DNA from: Rubrivivax sp. | GTDB lineage: Bacteria > Pseudomonadota > Gammaproteobacteria > Burkholderiales > Burkholderiaceae_C | DNA length: 64,000 bases | Assembly: GCA_027484825.1 (NCBI GenBank) | Contig: JAIXSE010000036.1 | Location: 62,001-126,000 of the forward strand | Direction of reading: 5' to 3' | Part shown: one piece after another, positions 40,419-48,922 of the stretch | Layout: each line of letters begins with the position of its first letter | Position numbering within the stretch: the first letter of the stretch is position 1 | Made by a program: the position numbers and the translations under genes | Notes under the pieces: generated by a model | What the model was told of the DNA's origin: nothing | The model's database searches: none | The model's input: the letters and a program-made list of their open reading frames with translations, nothing else

Positions 40419-41933
40419 TCAGCGCGCGGCAGCGGCCGCGTCGCTCTCCCAACCCCCGCCCAGCGCCAGGAACAGCTGCACCTGTTCGTCCACCAGCGTG
40501 GCTTGCGAAGCAGCCAGCGTCGCATCGCTGGCTGCCAGCGCGCGCTCCGCATCCAGGGCGTCGAGGTAACCGACCTTGCCCGCCTGATAGAGCCGCCTTG
40601 CCTGGTCGGCCACCACGGCGGCCGCATCGCGTGAGCGCTGCAGCGCCGCTCGGCGGTCCAGCTCCCGCGCATATTGATTCAGCGCGGTCTCGGTTTCGCG
40701 AAGCGCATTCAGCACCACGCCGTCGAATCGCGCCGCACTCTGACGTGTCGACGCTTCCGCCTGCGCAATGCGCGCATTGGCCACGCCGTTGTTGGGCAGG
40801 GTCCAACTGATCAGCGGGCCCAGGCTGAAGCTGAGCGATTCGGAACGTCCAAACCGAGCCAGTGTGCTCGGGCCTGAACCGGCGGACAGACCCAGGCTGA
40901 TCTTCGGATACCGATCTGCAATGGCGACTCCAATGCGTGCCGTGGCGGCATGCAATTCGCGCTCGGCCTGGCGGATGTCCGGGCGGCGTCGCAGCAGGGC
41001 GGCGCCGTCGCCCACGGGAATGGTGCCGGTGAGCTTCGGCGGCTCATGGCACTGCGCCAGTGCGGGGGGAAATTGCTCGGGCAGGTCGCCGGTCAGTGTT
41101 GCCAGCCGGTAGAGGGCCGACTGTCGCTGGGCCAGCAGCGGGGGCAGGGCGGCCTGCAACTGGGCCAACTGGCTGCGGGCGCGGGCAGCATCCATCTCAC
41201 CGACGCGGCCGGCGTGTTGCAGCCGCTCGGTCAGGTCCAAGGCCTGGCGCTGCAATTCCACCGAATGCTCTGCTGTTTCCAGCCGCTGGCCGCTGGCACA
41301 GGCTTCGGCATAGGCCCGCGCGGTGCTGGCCGCCACATTCACCTTGACCAGGTCCAGCGCCGCCGCAGCCGCCTCCGTGCTGGCCTGGGACGATTCCACC
41401 GCACGGCGGATCTGGCCGAACAGGTCCAGCTGATACGACACACCGACGCTGCCCGAATAACGGAAGGTGTCCGGCGGTACGTAGTCCTTCTTGATCATCG
41501 AGGTGCCGGACGGGTGACCGAAGTACGGCGCCGCATTCATGCTGACGCTGGGCTTTTCCGCGCCGGAGACTTCAGCTTCCATCGCCTGCACCTGCTCCAG
41601 ATGGGCGGCGGCCTGGCGAAGGTCGGTGTTGTGCGTCAGCGCCTTTTGCACCAGAGCGTCGAGCTGATCGTCATGGAACAGCCGCCACCAGTGCGCGGGC
41701 AGCGGCTCGGCGACGTAGGGCGCCCCCTGCAGCTCACTTGCGGCGCGTTGCTGCTCCAGGAATGGGGCCGAGGCTTGCGGGCGCTGCACGACGGCATCCG
41801 CCGGCACCTGATAGTCCGGCCCCTTTGGCGTGGTGGAGCAAGCAGCCAGCAGTACCGCCGCTGCCACGGCCACGGCTGGGGTGAGGCGCTTCAGGCGCTT
41901 CAGGCGCAGCGCGACGGGATGGGCGGCACTCAT
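40419..41933 (-). CDS. outer-membrane efflux lipoprotein, NodT/TolC family
   Basis: A 504-residue outer-membrane channel lipoprotein (lipobox LLAAC after a hydrophobic signal). Two OEP repeats are evident, with typical motifs PAHWWRLFHDDQLDALV, SVGVSYQLDLFGQIRR, RRRPDIRQAERELHAATARIG and YQAGKVGYLDALDAER. It provides the outer-membrane exit duct for a tripartite pump. It is the last gene of the efflux operon, overlapping the HlyD gene by ATGA, and is convergent with the zinc-ribbon gene. Substrates cannot be read from sequence; FUSC-linked systems export aromatic acids or drugs. Confidence 0.93.
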   Translation of the reverse strand: MSAAHPVALRLKRLKRLTPAVAVAAAVLLAACSTTPKGPDYQVPADAVVQRPQASAPFLEQQRAASELQGAPYVAEPLPAHWWRLFHDDQLDALVQKALTHNTDLRQAAAHLEQVQAMEAEVSGAEKPSVSMNAAPYFGHPSGTSMIKKDYVPPDTFRYSGSVGVSYQLDLFGQIRRAVESSQASTEAAAAALDLVKVNVAASTARAYAEACASGQRLETAEHSVELQRQALDLTERLQHAGRVGEMDAARARSQLAQLQAALPPLLAQRQSALYRLATLTGDLPEQFPPALAQCHEPPKLTGTIPVGDGAALLRRRPDIRQAERELHAATARIGVAIADRYPKISLGLSAGSGPSTLARFGRSESLSFSLGPLISWTLPNNGVANARIAQAEASTRQSAARFDGVVLNALRETETALNQYARELDRRAALQRSRDAAAVVADQARRLYQAGKVGYLDALDAERALAASDATLAASQATLVDEQVQLFLALGGGWESDAAAAAR

Positions 41934-42874
41934 GCGTGGTCTCCTCGGCGTTGGGGCGGAGTCGGGGACTTCGCCTCTGCCGACCCAACTGCCGACCCCG
42001 GCACCACCTGCACCGTCACCGTCTGCCCGGCCACCAGATGCTCACCCGCCGGCAGCGGATCCAGCTTCACCCGCACCGGCACCCGCTGCGGCAGACGCAC
42101 CCAGTTGAAGCTGGGATTCACGCTGGGCAGCAGATTGGTGCTGGTGCTGCGATCACGATCGGCAATGCCGGCCGCGACGCTTTCCACCCGGCCGCTCAGC
42201 GGATGCGACGCGCCCATCGGCAGCACTTGCACTGCATCACCCACATGGATGCGCGCCAGCTTGGTCTCCTCAAAATACCCCTCCACATACAGCGAGCGCT
42301 CATCCACCAGCGCCAGCACCGGATGACCGGCCGACGCATAAGCGCCCTGGCGCAGGTCGAAGTTGGTGATGGTGCCGGACGACGGCGCCTTCACCAGGGC
42401 CCGGTCCAGATTCAGCCGGGCCGCTTCCACGGCCACTTCTGCCTGGGCCACACCGGCCCGCGCCTGCTCGGCACGGCTGCGCGTCTGCTCGCGGACTTCC
42501 TGGGAGATCAGATTGCCCAGCCCGGTGTTGCGGTCCGCCTCGCGACGGGCCTGCGCCAGCACCACCTGCTGTGCGGACAACTGGGCCTGAGCTTGGCGCA
42601 GCGCCAGCTCGAACCGGGCGCGGTCGACCTCGAACAGCAGGGTGCCGGCGGCGACCGTCTGGTTGTCGGCCACCGGAACGGCGGTCACCAGGCCAGAGAC
42701 GTCCGGGGCGATCTGCACGACATTGGCCCGCACACGGCCATCCCGGGTCCACGGCGAGAGTTCGTAGCGGTCCCACAACCGCAAGGCGGCCCATACCGCC
42801 AGCAGCACCACCAGCAGGGTCACCGCCAGGGAGGCCAGTCGGCGCGGGCGAAGGAAGGAGGGGAGGGAAGTCAT
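41930..42874 (-). CDS. HlyD/AaeA-type membrane-fusion protein
   Basis: A 314-residue periplasmic adaptor with one N-terminal membrane helix (LASLAVTLLVVLLAVWAALRL). The first lipoyl half (ELSPWTRDGRVRANVVQIAPDVSG) is the usual AaeA/EmrA signature. A helical hairpin is next, then the second lipoyl half (VKAPSSGTITNFDLRQGAYASAG) and a beta-barrel domain (VEGYFEETKLARIHVGDAV). It connects the FUSC inner-membrane pump with the NodT channel. It overlaps the NodT gene by 4 bp and follows the DUF1656 gene by 27 bp. GGGAGG ahead of the ATG supports the start. Confidence 0.93.
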   Translation of the reverse strand: MTSLPSFLRPRRLASLAVTLLVVLLAVWAALRLWDRYELSPWTRDGRVRANVVQIAPDVSGLVTAVPVADNQTVAAGTLLFEVDRARFELALRQAQAQLSAQQVVLAQARREADRNTGLGNLISQEVREQTRSRAEQARAGVAQAEVAVEAARLNLDRALVKAPSSGTITNFDLRQGAYASAGHPVLALVDERSLYVEGYFEETKLARIHVGDAVQVLPMGASHPLSGRVESVAAGIADRDRSTSTNLLPSVNPSFNWVRLPQRVPVRVKLDPLPAGEHLVAGQTVTVQVVPGSAVGSAEAKSPTPPQRRGDHA

Positions 42875-42901
42875 GGCGTCGAGGTCCAGATCAAATTCAG
42901 A

Positions 42902-43141
42902 TCAATTCAGAGGCGAGAACAAACGCAGCAGCGTCGGCGCGGCGGTCTGGGAGAGGCCGCTCAAGGCCCACAGCAGCACCACATACAGGGCCATGTCGAA
43001 CAGCGCCGGATGCCAGATCCAGCGATAGGCGCCGCACAGCGCCAGCACGCGGCGCACGCCCCACAGCAGCAGCAGCGCGGCGAAGGCCAGCGGCATCAGC
43101 CAGGGCAGGTAGAGGCCGAACAGATCAACAGCGCCGGTCAT
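42902..43141 (-). CDS. DUF1656 (AaeX-like) small membrane protein
   Basis: A 79-residue protein with two membrane helices (LPWLMPLAFAALLLLWGV and FDMALYVVLLWALSGL) and an intervening RWIWHPALFD motif typical of DUF1656/AaeX. These small proteins regularly accompany FUSC-HlyD efflux pairs; their role is unproven. Its ATG lies in the stop of the FUSC gene (ATGA overlap), and AGGAGA about 8 nt upstream, within the FUSC gene, serves as ribosome site. A longer in-frame extension to 43516 exists but is antisense-like to nothing useful and overlaps FUSC, so it is not used. Confidence 0.85.
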   Translation of the reverse strand: MTGAVDLFGLYLPWLMPLAFAALLLLWGVRRVLALCGAYRWIWHPALFDMALYVVLLWALSGLSQTAAPTLLRLFSPLN

Positions 43142-45489
43142 GCCGGGATCTCCTGGGGATGGGGATTGGGATTGGGTTCGGAGGGACAGGATGGATCGGA
43201 CGGAGGGGCGGCCTGCACGGACGAGGCTGGCGGCACTGACGGCACTCGCGGGGCTGGCGGCGTTGGCAGTGTTTGCAGCGCCGCCGGGGCCGCTTCGGGG
43301 AACAGGCTCCGCCGCAATCCCAGCAGCGCGCTGACGGTGGCCCGCGCCGACGACGGCCACGGCGCATCGGCCGGGCAGACGGTCACCAGACGGCGCAGCG
43401 CATCGTCGATCAGGCCCAGCAGTGCCGGCGGCGGCGGTGCCAGCACACCAGCGATGCGCTGCGACTGCCAGTCCGCCAGACCACTGAGCAGCGGCTTCAA
43501 CGCCAGCGACGGCCATTGGTCGCGCTGGGCTTGCAGGGTGACGAGGTCCGCCCCCAGCCGCAGGTCGCGCAGCGCATCATCGGTGGGCACGCCCGGGACC
43601 GAGCCGCCCGCCTGCGCCACACGCGGCGCCAGCAGCGAGATGCGGTCCAGCATGCGCAGCAGGTAGGACTGGCTGCGGGCCACGGAGCGCGGCAGCCGGG
43701 CCAGTTCCTCCAGCTCCCGCCAGGTGGCCCGCTGGATGCGACGCGCGCTCCAGTCCGCGCCCACCGAGCGCATCAGTCGCGTGACCCGCGAGGCCACGAA
43801 CACCCCGGCCAGCTGGCCCAGCATGGAATTGAGGAAGGCGGGCAGGTCGGCCTGCGAGGTGTCGTGCATGGCCAGCGTGCCGGCCACGCCCAGCACAAAG
43901 GGCAGCGCCGCGCCCATGGTGGTGGGGCGGGCGACGAAGCAGCCGGCCAGCAGAAAGACCGGGGCGCAGACCAGCACCAGGGTCCAGATGTCCTGCACCA
44001 GCGGTAGCAGCACCAGCACATACAGCGCGCTCACCGGCATGGACAGCACGGTCCACTTCAGGAAGCCGTTGATGGCCGGCACCGGGTCGTCCATGCCGGC
44101 GAAGAAGCAGCAGAAGATGGCGGCCATCATTGCCGCGGCCGAGCCCATCGGCCAGCCGGTCAGCACCCAGAAGGCGCAGCACACGAGGATGGCGACCACC
44201 GCCGCCGCACCGGACAGGGCGGCCATGCCCAGGTCGATGTGCAGGCGCGGGCCGGTCAGGGTGGGGCGGTCGCGGCTGGGCATGGGGGCGCCGCTCAGGC
44301 CGTGGTCGATGTCGGCGCGCAGATGCATGCAGTGCAGCCAGCCGGTCAGCAGCAGTTCCAGGCGTTCGGCCAGAGCGAGACGGAGCAGTCGGGGCCATTC
44401 GGTGGCCTGTGGGGCCAGCGCGTCGGGCTTGGTGGCGGTCGCGGCGTCAACCGGGCTTGGGTTCGCCATCGCGTCGGTGTCCGTGAAAGCATCCGCCGCT
44501 GGATCCGCTGCTGCATCCGCCGCATCCGCTGCGGCATCCGCCGCATCCGCTGCTGTATCCGCTGGATCCGCCGCCACAGCCGTCGGCTGCCCCAGCCCGT
44601 CCAGCGCGGCCTGTATCGCAGGCCACTGCGCACGCGCTTGCGTCGGCGGCAACGCGATCCACTCCGCCACCTCGGCCAGCAGCGCGGCCACATCCGGCGC
44701 GATGCTGCCCTCCGTCGCCTCCAGCGCCCGCAGTCGGTCCTCCACCGCCGACAACTGCGGCGTCAAGGACGCCACCAGATCCTGCATGTCATGCACCGCA
44801 TCGGCGGTCCAGCGCAGATGGCTGGTGTCGAACGGGATGTGGGTGCTCAGCACCCGCAACTGACTGATGTCGCCAGCCACCCGGCGGCGGTCGGCGCCGC
44901 TGTCGCGCCGCGCGGTGAGGTCGGACAGCCAGGCCCGGGTGTCGCCCAGGGTGCGGTCCAGCAGCCCCAGCACCGTGGTGGCCAGGCCATTGGGCAGCAC
45001 CAGGCTGTGCACCAGCGTGGCCGACAAAATGCCCAGGCCGATTTCCTCGACCCGCGCGACCGCGGAATCAAAGATGTTCAGCGGCACATCCACCGACGGA
45101 AAGCCGATCAGCGCCGCGGTGTAGCCCGCCAGCATGAAGGCATAAGCGCGTGGCGTGCGGTCCCTCAGCGACAGGCACAGGCAGGTGCCCACCCAGAGCG
45201 CCAGCGCCAGGCTGAGCAGCTCCGGCGCATTGGCAAAGCGCGGCACCAGCAGCACGGCGGCGGTGCTGCCCACCAGGGTGCCGACAAAGCGGTACAGGGC
45301 CTTGGACCGGACCGCCCCGGCCAGCGGATGCGCCACGATGTAGGCGGTCATCATGGCCCAGAAGGGGCGCGGCTGGCCGGCCCAGTTGGCCAGGAACACG
45401 GCCAGCATGGCGGCGGCAAAGGCCTTGATCGAGAACAGCCATTCATTCCGGCTGAATCGGAGCAAGGCGGTGGCGGACTGCAGGCTCAT
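43138..45489 (-). CDS. FUSC-family (AaeB/fusaric acid resistance) efflux transporter
   Basis: A 783-residue inner-membrane pump with two bundles of about six helices, each followed by a cytoplasmic domain. PFWAMMTAYIVAHPLAGAVRSKALYRFVGTL is cut short here as PFWAMMTAYIVAHP and KALYRFVGTLVGS, the FUSC signature; the second bundle has AFWVLTGWPMGSAAAMMAA. Between them, residues around 305-335 form an Asp/Ala repeat linker (AADAADAA units), an unusual low-complexity insert. AaeB homologues export p-hydroxybenzoate and related aromatic acids by proton antiport. It follows the MarR gene by 26 bp and overlaps DUF1656 by 4 bp. Confidence 0.92.
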   Translation of the reverse strand: MSLQSATALLRFSRNEWLFSIKAFAAAMLAVFLANWAGQPRPFWAMMTAYIVAHPLAGAVRSKALYRFVGTLVGSTAAVLLVPRFANAPELLSLALALWVGTCLCLSLRDRTPRAYAFMLAGYTAALIGFPSVDVPLNIFDSAVARVEEIGLGILSATLVHSLVLPNGLATTVLGLLDRTLGDTRAWLSDLTARRDSGADRRRVAGDISQLRVLSTHIPFDTSHLRWTADAVHDMQDLVASLTPQLSAVEDRLRALEATEGSIAPDVAALLAEVAEWIALPPTQARAQWPAIQAALDGLGQPTAVAADPADTAADAADAAADAADAAADPAADAFTDTDAMANPSPVDAATATKPDALAPQATEWPRLLRLALAERLELLLTGWLHCMHLRADIDHGLSGAPMPSRDRPTLTGPRLHIDLGMAALSGAAAVVAILVCCAFWVLTGWPMGSAAAMMAAIFCCFFAGMDDPVPAINGFLKWTVLSMPVSALYVLVLLPLVQDIWTLVLVCAPVFLLAGCFVARPTTMGAALPFVLGVAGTLAMHDTSQADLPAFLNSMLGQLAGVFVASRVTRLMRSVGADWSARRIQRATWRELEELARLPRSVARSQSYLLRMLDRISLLAPRVAQAGGSVPGVPTDDALRDLRLGADLVTLQAQRDQWPSLALKPLLSGLADWQSQRIAGVLAPPPPALLGLIDDALRRLVTVCPADAPWPSSARATVSALLGLRRSLFPEAAPAALQTLPTPPAPRVPSVPPASSVQAAPPSDPSCPSEPNPNPHPQEIPA
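44489..44575 (-). repeat. Ala/Asp-encoding tandem repeat inside the FUSC gene
   Basis: An imperfect run of GCATCCGCC/GCATCCGCT units (plus-strand reading) encodes repeated Ala-Ala-Asp in the linker between the two halves of the transporter. The copies are close enough to slip in replication. Confidence 0.7.
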
Positions 45490-45515
45490 AAGCGGCTTTT
45501 CGAGGTCCTGATCGC

Positions 45516-46016
45516 TTACTTGCGCCGCGGCGGCACCAGGGCACTGGGGCAGCCCAGCCGCTCCTGCACCACGGCGAAGACCCGCAGCGTGGCTTCGATG
45601 TCGGCATCGGCCACGCCCGCATAGACCTCGTTGCGCAGGTCGCGCAGGATGACTTCGATCTTCTCGCAGGCCTCGCTGCCAGCGTCGGTCAGGTGCAGGG
45701 TGCGGGCGCGGCGGTCCTCGGGGTGTTCACGGCGCTCGACCAGGCCGGCGTCCACCAGTTGGTCGATGGTCCGGGTCAGCGAAGGGCCTTCAATGCCGAC
45801 CAGACCGGCCAGTTCACCCGGGCGCAGGCCGTCGCCCTGGCGACCGATCATCACCAGCGGCCAGGCCATCGTCTGCGACACGCCCACCTTGGCGACCGCC
45901 TGATTCGCGGTGGCGCGGTAGGCCCGCTCCAGGATGGGCAGGCTGGCGCCCAGCTGCAGCAGGGCCATCTCCCGCGCTGTGCGGGACATGGAACGAGGGG
46001 ACTTGGCAGTGCTCAT
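45516..46016 (-). CDS. MarR-family transcriptional regulator of the efflux operon
   Basis: A 166-residue winged-helix regulator. Residues about 45-110 form the HTH and wing: LRPGELAGLVGIEGPSLTRTIDQLV, then GLVERREHPEDRRARTLHLT, where the Asp-Arg-Arg motif marks the MarR wing. It is the first gene of the efflux operon (MarR, FUSC, DUF1656, HlyD, NodT), the usual arrangement for a repressor released by the pump's aromatic substrate. A perfect 8+2+8 palindrome (46033-46050) lies 17 bp ahead of its start and is the probable operator. Ligand identity is inference. Confidence 0.93.
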   Translation of the reverse strand: MSTAKSPRSMSRTAREMALLQLGASLPILERAYRATANQAVAKVGVSQTMAWPLVMIGRQGDGLRPGELAGLVGIEGPSLTRTIDQLVDAGLVERREHPEDRRARTLHLTDAGSEACEKIEVILRDLRNEVYAGVADADIEATLRVFAVVQERLGCPSALVPPRRK

Positions 46017-46032
46017 GGGCGCCCATTGTAGA

Positions 46033-46050
46033 TAGTTAGCTTGCTAACTA
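46033..46050. promoter_or_regulatory. palindromic operator, probably for the MarR regulator
   Basis: TAGTTAGC-TT-GCTAACTA is a perfect inverted repeat, A/T-rich in a GC-rich genome, placed 17 bp upstream of the MarR start. Its size and symmetry match MarR-family operators, and its position would block transcription of the whole operon. Confidence 0.8.
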
Positions 46051-46126
46051 AATTGTGGGGCTATTCGGGGGACTATTCCGGTAGCTATTCCGAGGGCAGC
46101 TCCGGGGGGAGCTATTTCAGCGGGAC

Positions 46127-46164
46127 CCAAAAACAAGGGCCGCTGCCTGGCGGCAAGCGGCCCT
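46127..46164 (-). terminator. intrinsic terminator of the MFS gene
   Basis: On the minus strand a long GC stem (46136-46147 with 46152-46164, one bulge, 4-nt loop) is followed by TTGTTTTTGG. It lies about 60 bp after the MFS stop and separates this gene from the MarR operon promoter. Between it and the operator is a short stretch with three CTATTC repeats (46071-46091). Confidence 0.8.
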
Positions 46165-46224
46165 GGAGATGCTGATTACAGAGGACGCAGCCCACCGGTG
46201 CGGCGGGCTGGCGGCCTCACCGCA

Positions 46225-47562
46225 TCAGTCGCGGTCCTTCATCTTGAGCATGCGGTTGGTGCGCAGGGCCACCAGCGTGACCACCGCGCCGGACAGCAGG
46301 TAGGCGGTCACCGCCCACAGCCCGAACTGGATCGACAGCGCCAGCGCCACCAGCGGGGCGAATGCCGCCCCAAACAGCCAGGCCAGGTCGGAGGTCAGCG
46401 CCGCACCGGTGTAGCGGAAGCGGGGCAGGAAGTTGGACGTCACCGCGCCGGCCGCCTGGCCGTAGGACAGACCCAGCAGCACAAAGCCCACCAGAATGAA
46501 GATGTTCTGGCCCATGGTGCCGCTGTCCAGCAGCAGTGGGGTGAACAGGCTGAAGATGCCGATGGCGATGGCCAGGGTGCCCAGGGTGCTGCGACGGCCC
46601 ACCCGGTCGGCGATCAGGCCGGAGATCGGCATGGCCAGCGCGGCCAGCAGCGCGCCGATGATCTGCACCGTGAGGAACTGCCCGACCGACTGTTCCGAAT
46701 GCAGGATCAGCCAGGACAGCGGGAACACCGTCACCAGGTGGAACAGCGCATAGCTGGCCAGGGCGGCAAACGCACCGATGAAGATGTTGTAGCCCTGCTC
46801 GCGGAACAGCTCGCCGGTGTCGCAGGGGTCCAGTTCATGCTCTTCCAGGTTCTTCTCGTACTCATGCGTCATCACCAGACGCAGTCGTGCGAACAGCGCC
46901 ACCACGTTCAGGGCGAAGGCCGCGAAGAAGGGGAAGCGCCAGCCCCAGCTCAGGAAGTCGATGACGTTCAGGCTGCCCCAGAGGTAGGCAAACAGCGAGG
47001 CGGCGATCAGGAAACCGGTCGGCGCGCCCAGCTGGCCCAGCATGGCATACCAGCCGCGCTTGCCTTCCGGGGCGTTGATGGCCAGCAGGGAGGGCAGTCC
47101 GTCCCAAGACCCGCCCAGGGCCAGACCCTGACCGATCCGCGCCAGTGCCAGCGCCAGGATGGCGGCAGGGCCCCAGGCGTTGTAGCCGGGGAGCACCGCA
47201 ATGACGCAGGTGGATATACCCAACAGGAAGAGGGCTACTGTCAGCTTGACGCCACGGTCGAATCGCCTTTGAAGCGACATGCCCAGCAAGGTGCCGATGG
47301 GTCGCACCACGAAGGCCAGCGCCAGCAGGGCGAAGGACCAGAGCGTGCCTTCCAGTCGCTCCAGGTGGGGGAAGAAGATCGCCGGAAACACCAGTACGGA
47401 GGCGATTCCATAGACAAAGAAGTCGAAGTACTCGGAGGCGCGGCCGATCACCACCCCCACCGCTATGTCGCCAGGGGCGACTGCGTCCTGCTCGGCCTGA
47501 GTGGCCACTCCGGTCCCGCGAGGGAGGGGTTGTCCCACTGTTGAAAGCGTGTTGCTGTTCAT
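46225..47562 (-). CDS. MFS transporter, metabolite:proton symporter (MHS) type
   Basis: A 445-residue transporter with about 12 helices. VIGRASEYFDFFVYGIASVLVF and PIGTLLGMSLQRRFDRGVKL carry the first MFS motif; RIGQGLALGGSWDG is the MHS-type motif (the GGEYGG region of ProP/ShiA-like proteins, altered here to GGSWDG). LIADRVGRRSTLG is the second-half MFS motif. MHS members import organic acids or osmolytes with protons; the substrate is unknown. The start at 47562 has AGGAGA 4-5 nt upstream; the longer frame to 47739 would overlap the cyo promoter region. It is divergent from cyoA. Confidence 0.9.
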   Translation of the reverse strand: MNSNTLSTVGQPLPRGTGVATQAEQDAVAPGDIAVGVVIGRASEYFDFFVYGIASVLVFPAIFFPHLERLEGTLWSFALLALAFVVRPIGTLLGMSLQRRFDRGVKLTVALFLLGISTCVIAVLPGYNAWGPAAILALALARIGQGLALGGSWDGLPSLLAINAPEGKRGWYAMLGQLGAPTGFLIAASLFAYLWGSLNVIDFLSWGWRFPFFAAFALNVVALFARLRLVMTHEYEKNLEEHELDPCDTGELFREQGYNIFIGAFAALASYALFHLVTVFPLSWLILHSEQSVGQFLTVQIIGALLAALAMPISGLIADRVGRRSTLGTLAIAIGIFSLFTPLLLDSGTMGQNIFILVGFVLLGLSYGQAAGAVTSNFLPRFRYTGAALTSDLAWLFGAAFAPLVALALSIQFGLWAVTAYLLSGAVVTLVALRTNRMLKMKDRD

Positions 47563-47640
47563 GAGTCTCCTACCTGGGACAAAATGTCCAATAGTTGGTT
47601 TGAGTCGATGAGGCAAAATCTGCGCCCGGTGTGCAACGGT

Positions 47641-47672
47641 CGACAAGTGTCGTTTACCCGTTAGTCGTAAAC
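47641..47672. promoter_or_regulatory. inverted repeats in the MFS-cyoA intergenic region, candidate RegA-type box
   Basis: CGACAAGTGTCG (47641-47652) is a perfect inverted repeat whose CGAC-N4-GTCG form fits the loose CGRC...GNCG half-sites known for PrrA/RegA regulators. It is followed by GTTTAC...GTAAAC (47652-47672). The region lies about 90-120 bp ahead of cyoA, and RegA itself is encoded at the end of the same cluster. The assignment is a hypothesis. Confidence 0.4.
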
Positions 47673-47759
47673 CCCCTGTCGCCCACAACCGGATGCCCGG
47701 CGCCGAAGCCAGTGTTCCCACTGGCCCGGCGATGGTCAACCGCCTGCTGGCTGTATCTC

Positions 47760-48824
47760 ATGTACCTCAAAGCATCACTAAAAACAAGTCTGGCCCGTCT
47801 CGGGCTGCTGTCGTTGGCCCTGCCACTGACCGCCTGCAACATGGTCGTGATGAAACCCTCGGGTGACATCGCCAACCAGCAGGCGCAACTCATCGTGGCG
47901 TCCACGCTGCTGATGATGCTGATCATCGTCCCGGTGATCATCCTCACGCTGGTGTTTGCCTGGCGTTATCGTGAATCCAACAAGGCAGCGACCTACTCGC
48001 CGGAGTGGGATCACTCCACCCGGCTGGAACTGATCATCTGGGGCGCGCCGCTGCTGATCATCATCGCCCTGGGCGCCATGACCTGGATCAGCACCCACAA
48101 GCTGGACCCCTACCGTCCGCTGGAGCGTCTGGATGCCCAGCGCCCCATCCCGGCCGGCGTGCAGCCGCTGGTGGTGGAAGTGGTGGCGCTGGACTGGAAG
48201 TGGCTGTTCCTCTACCCGGAGCAGGGCATTGCCACCGTCAATGAACTGGCCGCCCCGGTGGACCGCCCGATCCTGTTCAAGATCACCTCGTCCACGGTGA
48301 TGAACGCGTTCTACGTGCCGGCCATGTCCGGCATGATCTACGCGATGCCCGGCATGCAGAGCCAGCTCAATGCGGTCATCAACAAGCCGGGCACCTATGA
48401 CGGCTTCTCCGCCAACTTCAGCGGTGACGGCTTCTCCCACATGCGCTTCAAGTTCCACGGCCTGAGCAACGACGAGTTCTCGGCCTGGGTGGACCGCAAC
48501 AAGGCCGACGGCGTCGAGCTGTCGCGCGACCTGTTCCTGACCCTGGAAAAGCCCAGTGAGAAGGAACCGGTGCGCCGCTTCGCAACCGTCGCCCCGGGCC
48601 TGTTCGATGCGATCGTCAACCGTTGTGTGGACGGCAGCAAGATGTGCATGGGCCAGATGATGGCCATCGATGCGGCCGGCGGCGGCGGCAAGGGCGCGAT
48701 CAGCGGCCTGGCCAGCAAGCCCTGGAGCAATGACCAGAAGCGGATTTTCGTGGCCGCCCTTTGCACGCCCGACAACGCCGGCCAGTACGCCGCGCAGTGG
48801 TCGTCCACCCGTAGCCAGAACTGA
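47760..48824 (+). CDS. cyoA: cytochrome bo3-type ubiquinol oxidase subunit II
   Basis: A 354-residue membrane lipoprotein: lipobox LTAC with C26, then two helices ([18 protein letters not shown] and [19 protein letters not shown]) and a periplasmic cupredoxin domain. The domain has [15 protein letters not shown] and lacks the CuA-binding cysteines, as expected for a quinol rather than cytochrome c oxidase. The start at 47760 gives a normal signal; the upstream frame is not used although no strong ribosome site is visible. It is the first gene of cyoABCD, followed by cyoB after 98 bp. The complex couples quinol oxidation to proton pumping. Confidence 0.95.
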   Translation: MYLKASLKTSLARLGLLSLALPLTACNMVVMKPSGDIANQQAQLIVASTLLMMLIIVPVIILTLVFAWRYRESNKAATYSPEWDHSTRLELIIWGAPLLIIIALGAMTWISTHKLDPYRPLERLDAQRPIPAGVQPLVVEVVALDWKWLFLYPEQGIATVNELAAPVDRPILFKITSSTVMNAFYVPAMSGMIYAMPGMQSQLNAVINKPGTYDGFSANFSGDGFSHMRFKFHGLSNDEFSAWVDRNKADGVELSRDLFLTLEKPSEKEPVRRFATVAPGLFDAIVNRCVDGSKMCMGQMMAIDAAGGGGKGAISGLASKPWSNDQKRIFVAALCTPDNAGQYAAQWSSTRSQN

Positions 48825-48922
48825 CGGAGCCGCCCGGCGCATCCGCTCCCTCCCCGGAGCGCGCCGGGCCCGAAAGTCCGACCGCCAAGGACGAAAGTCC
48901 GACAGCATTACCGAGATCCAAG

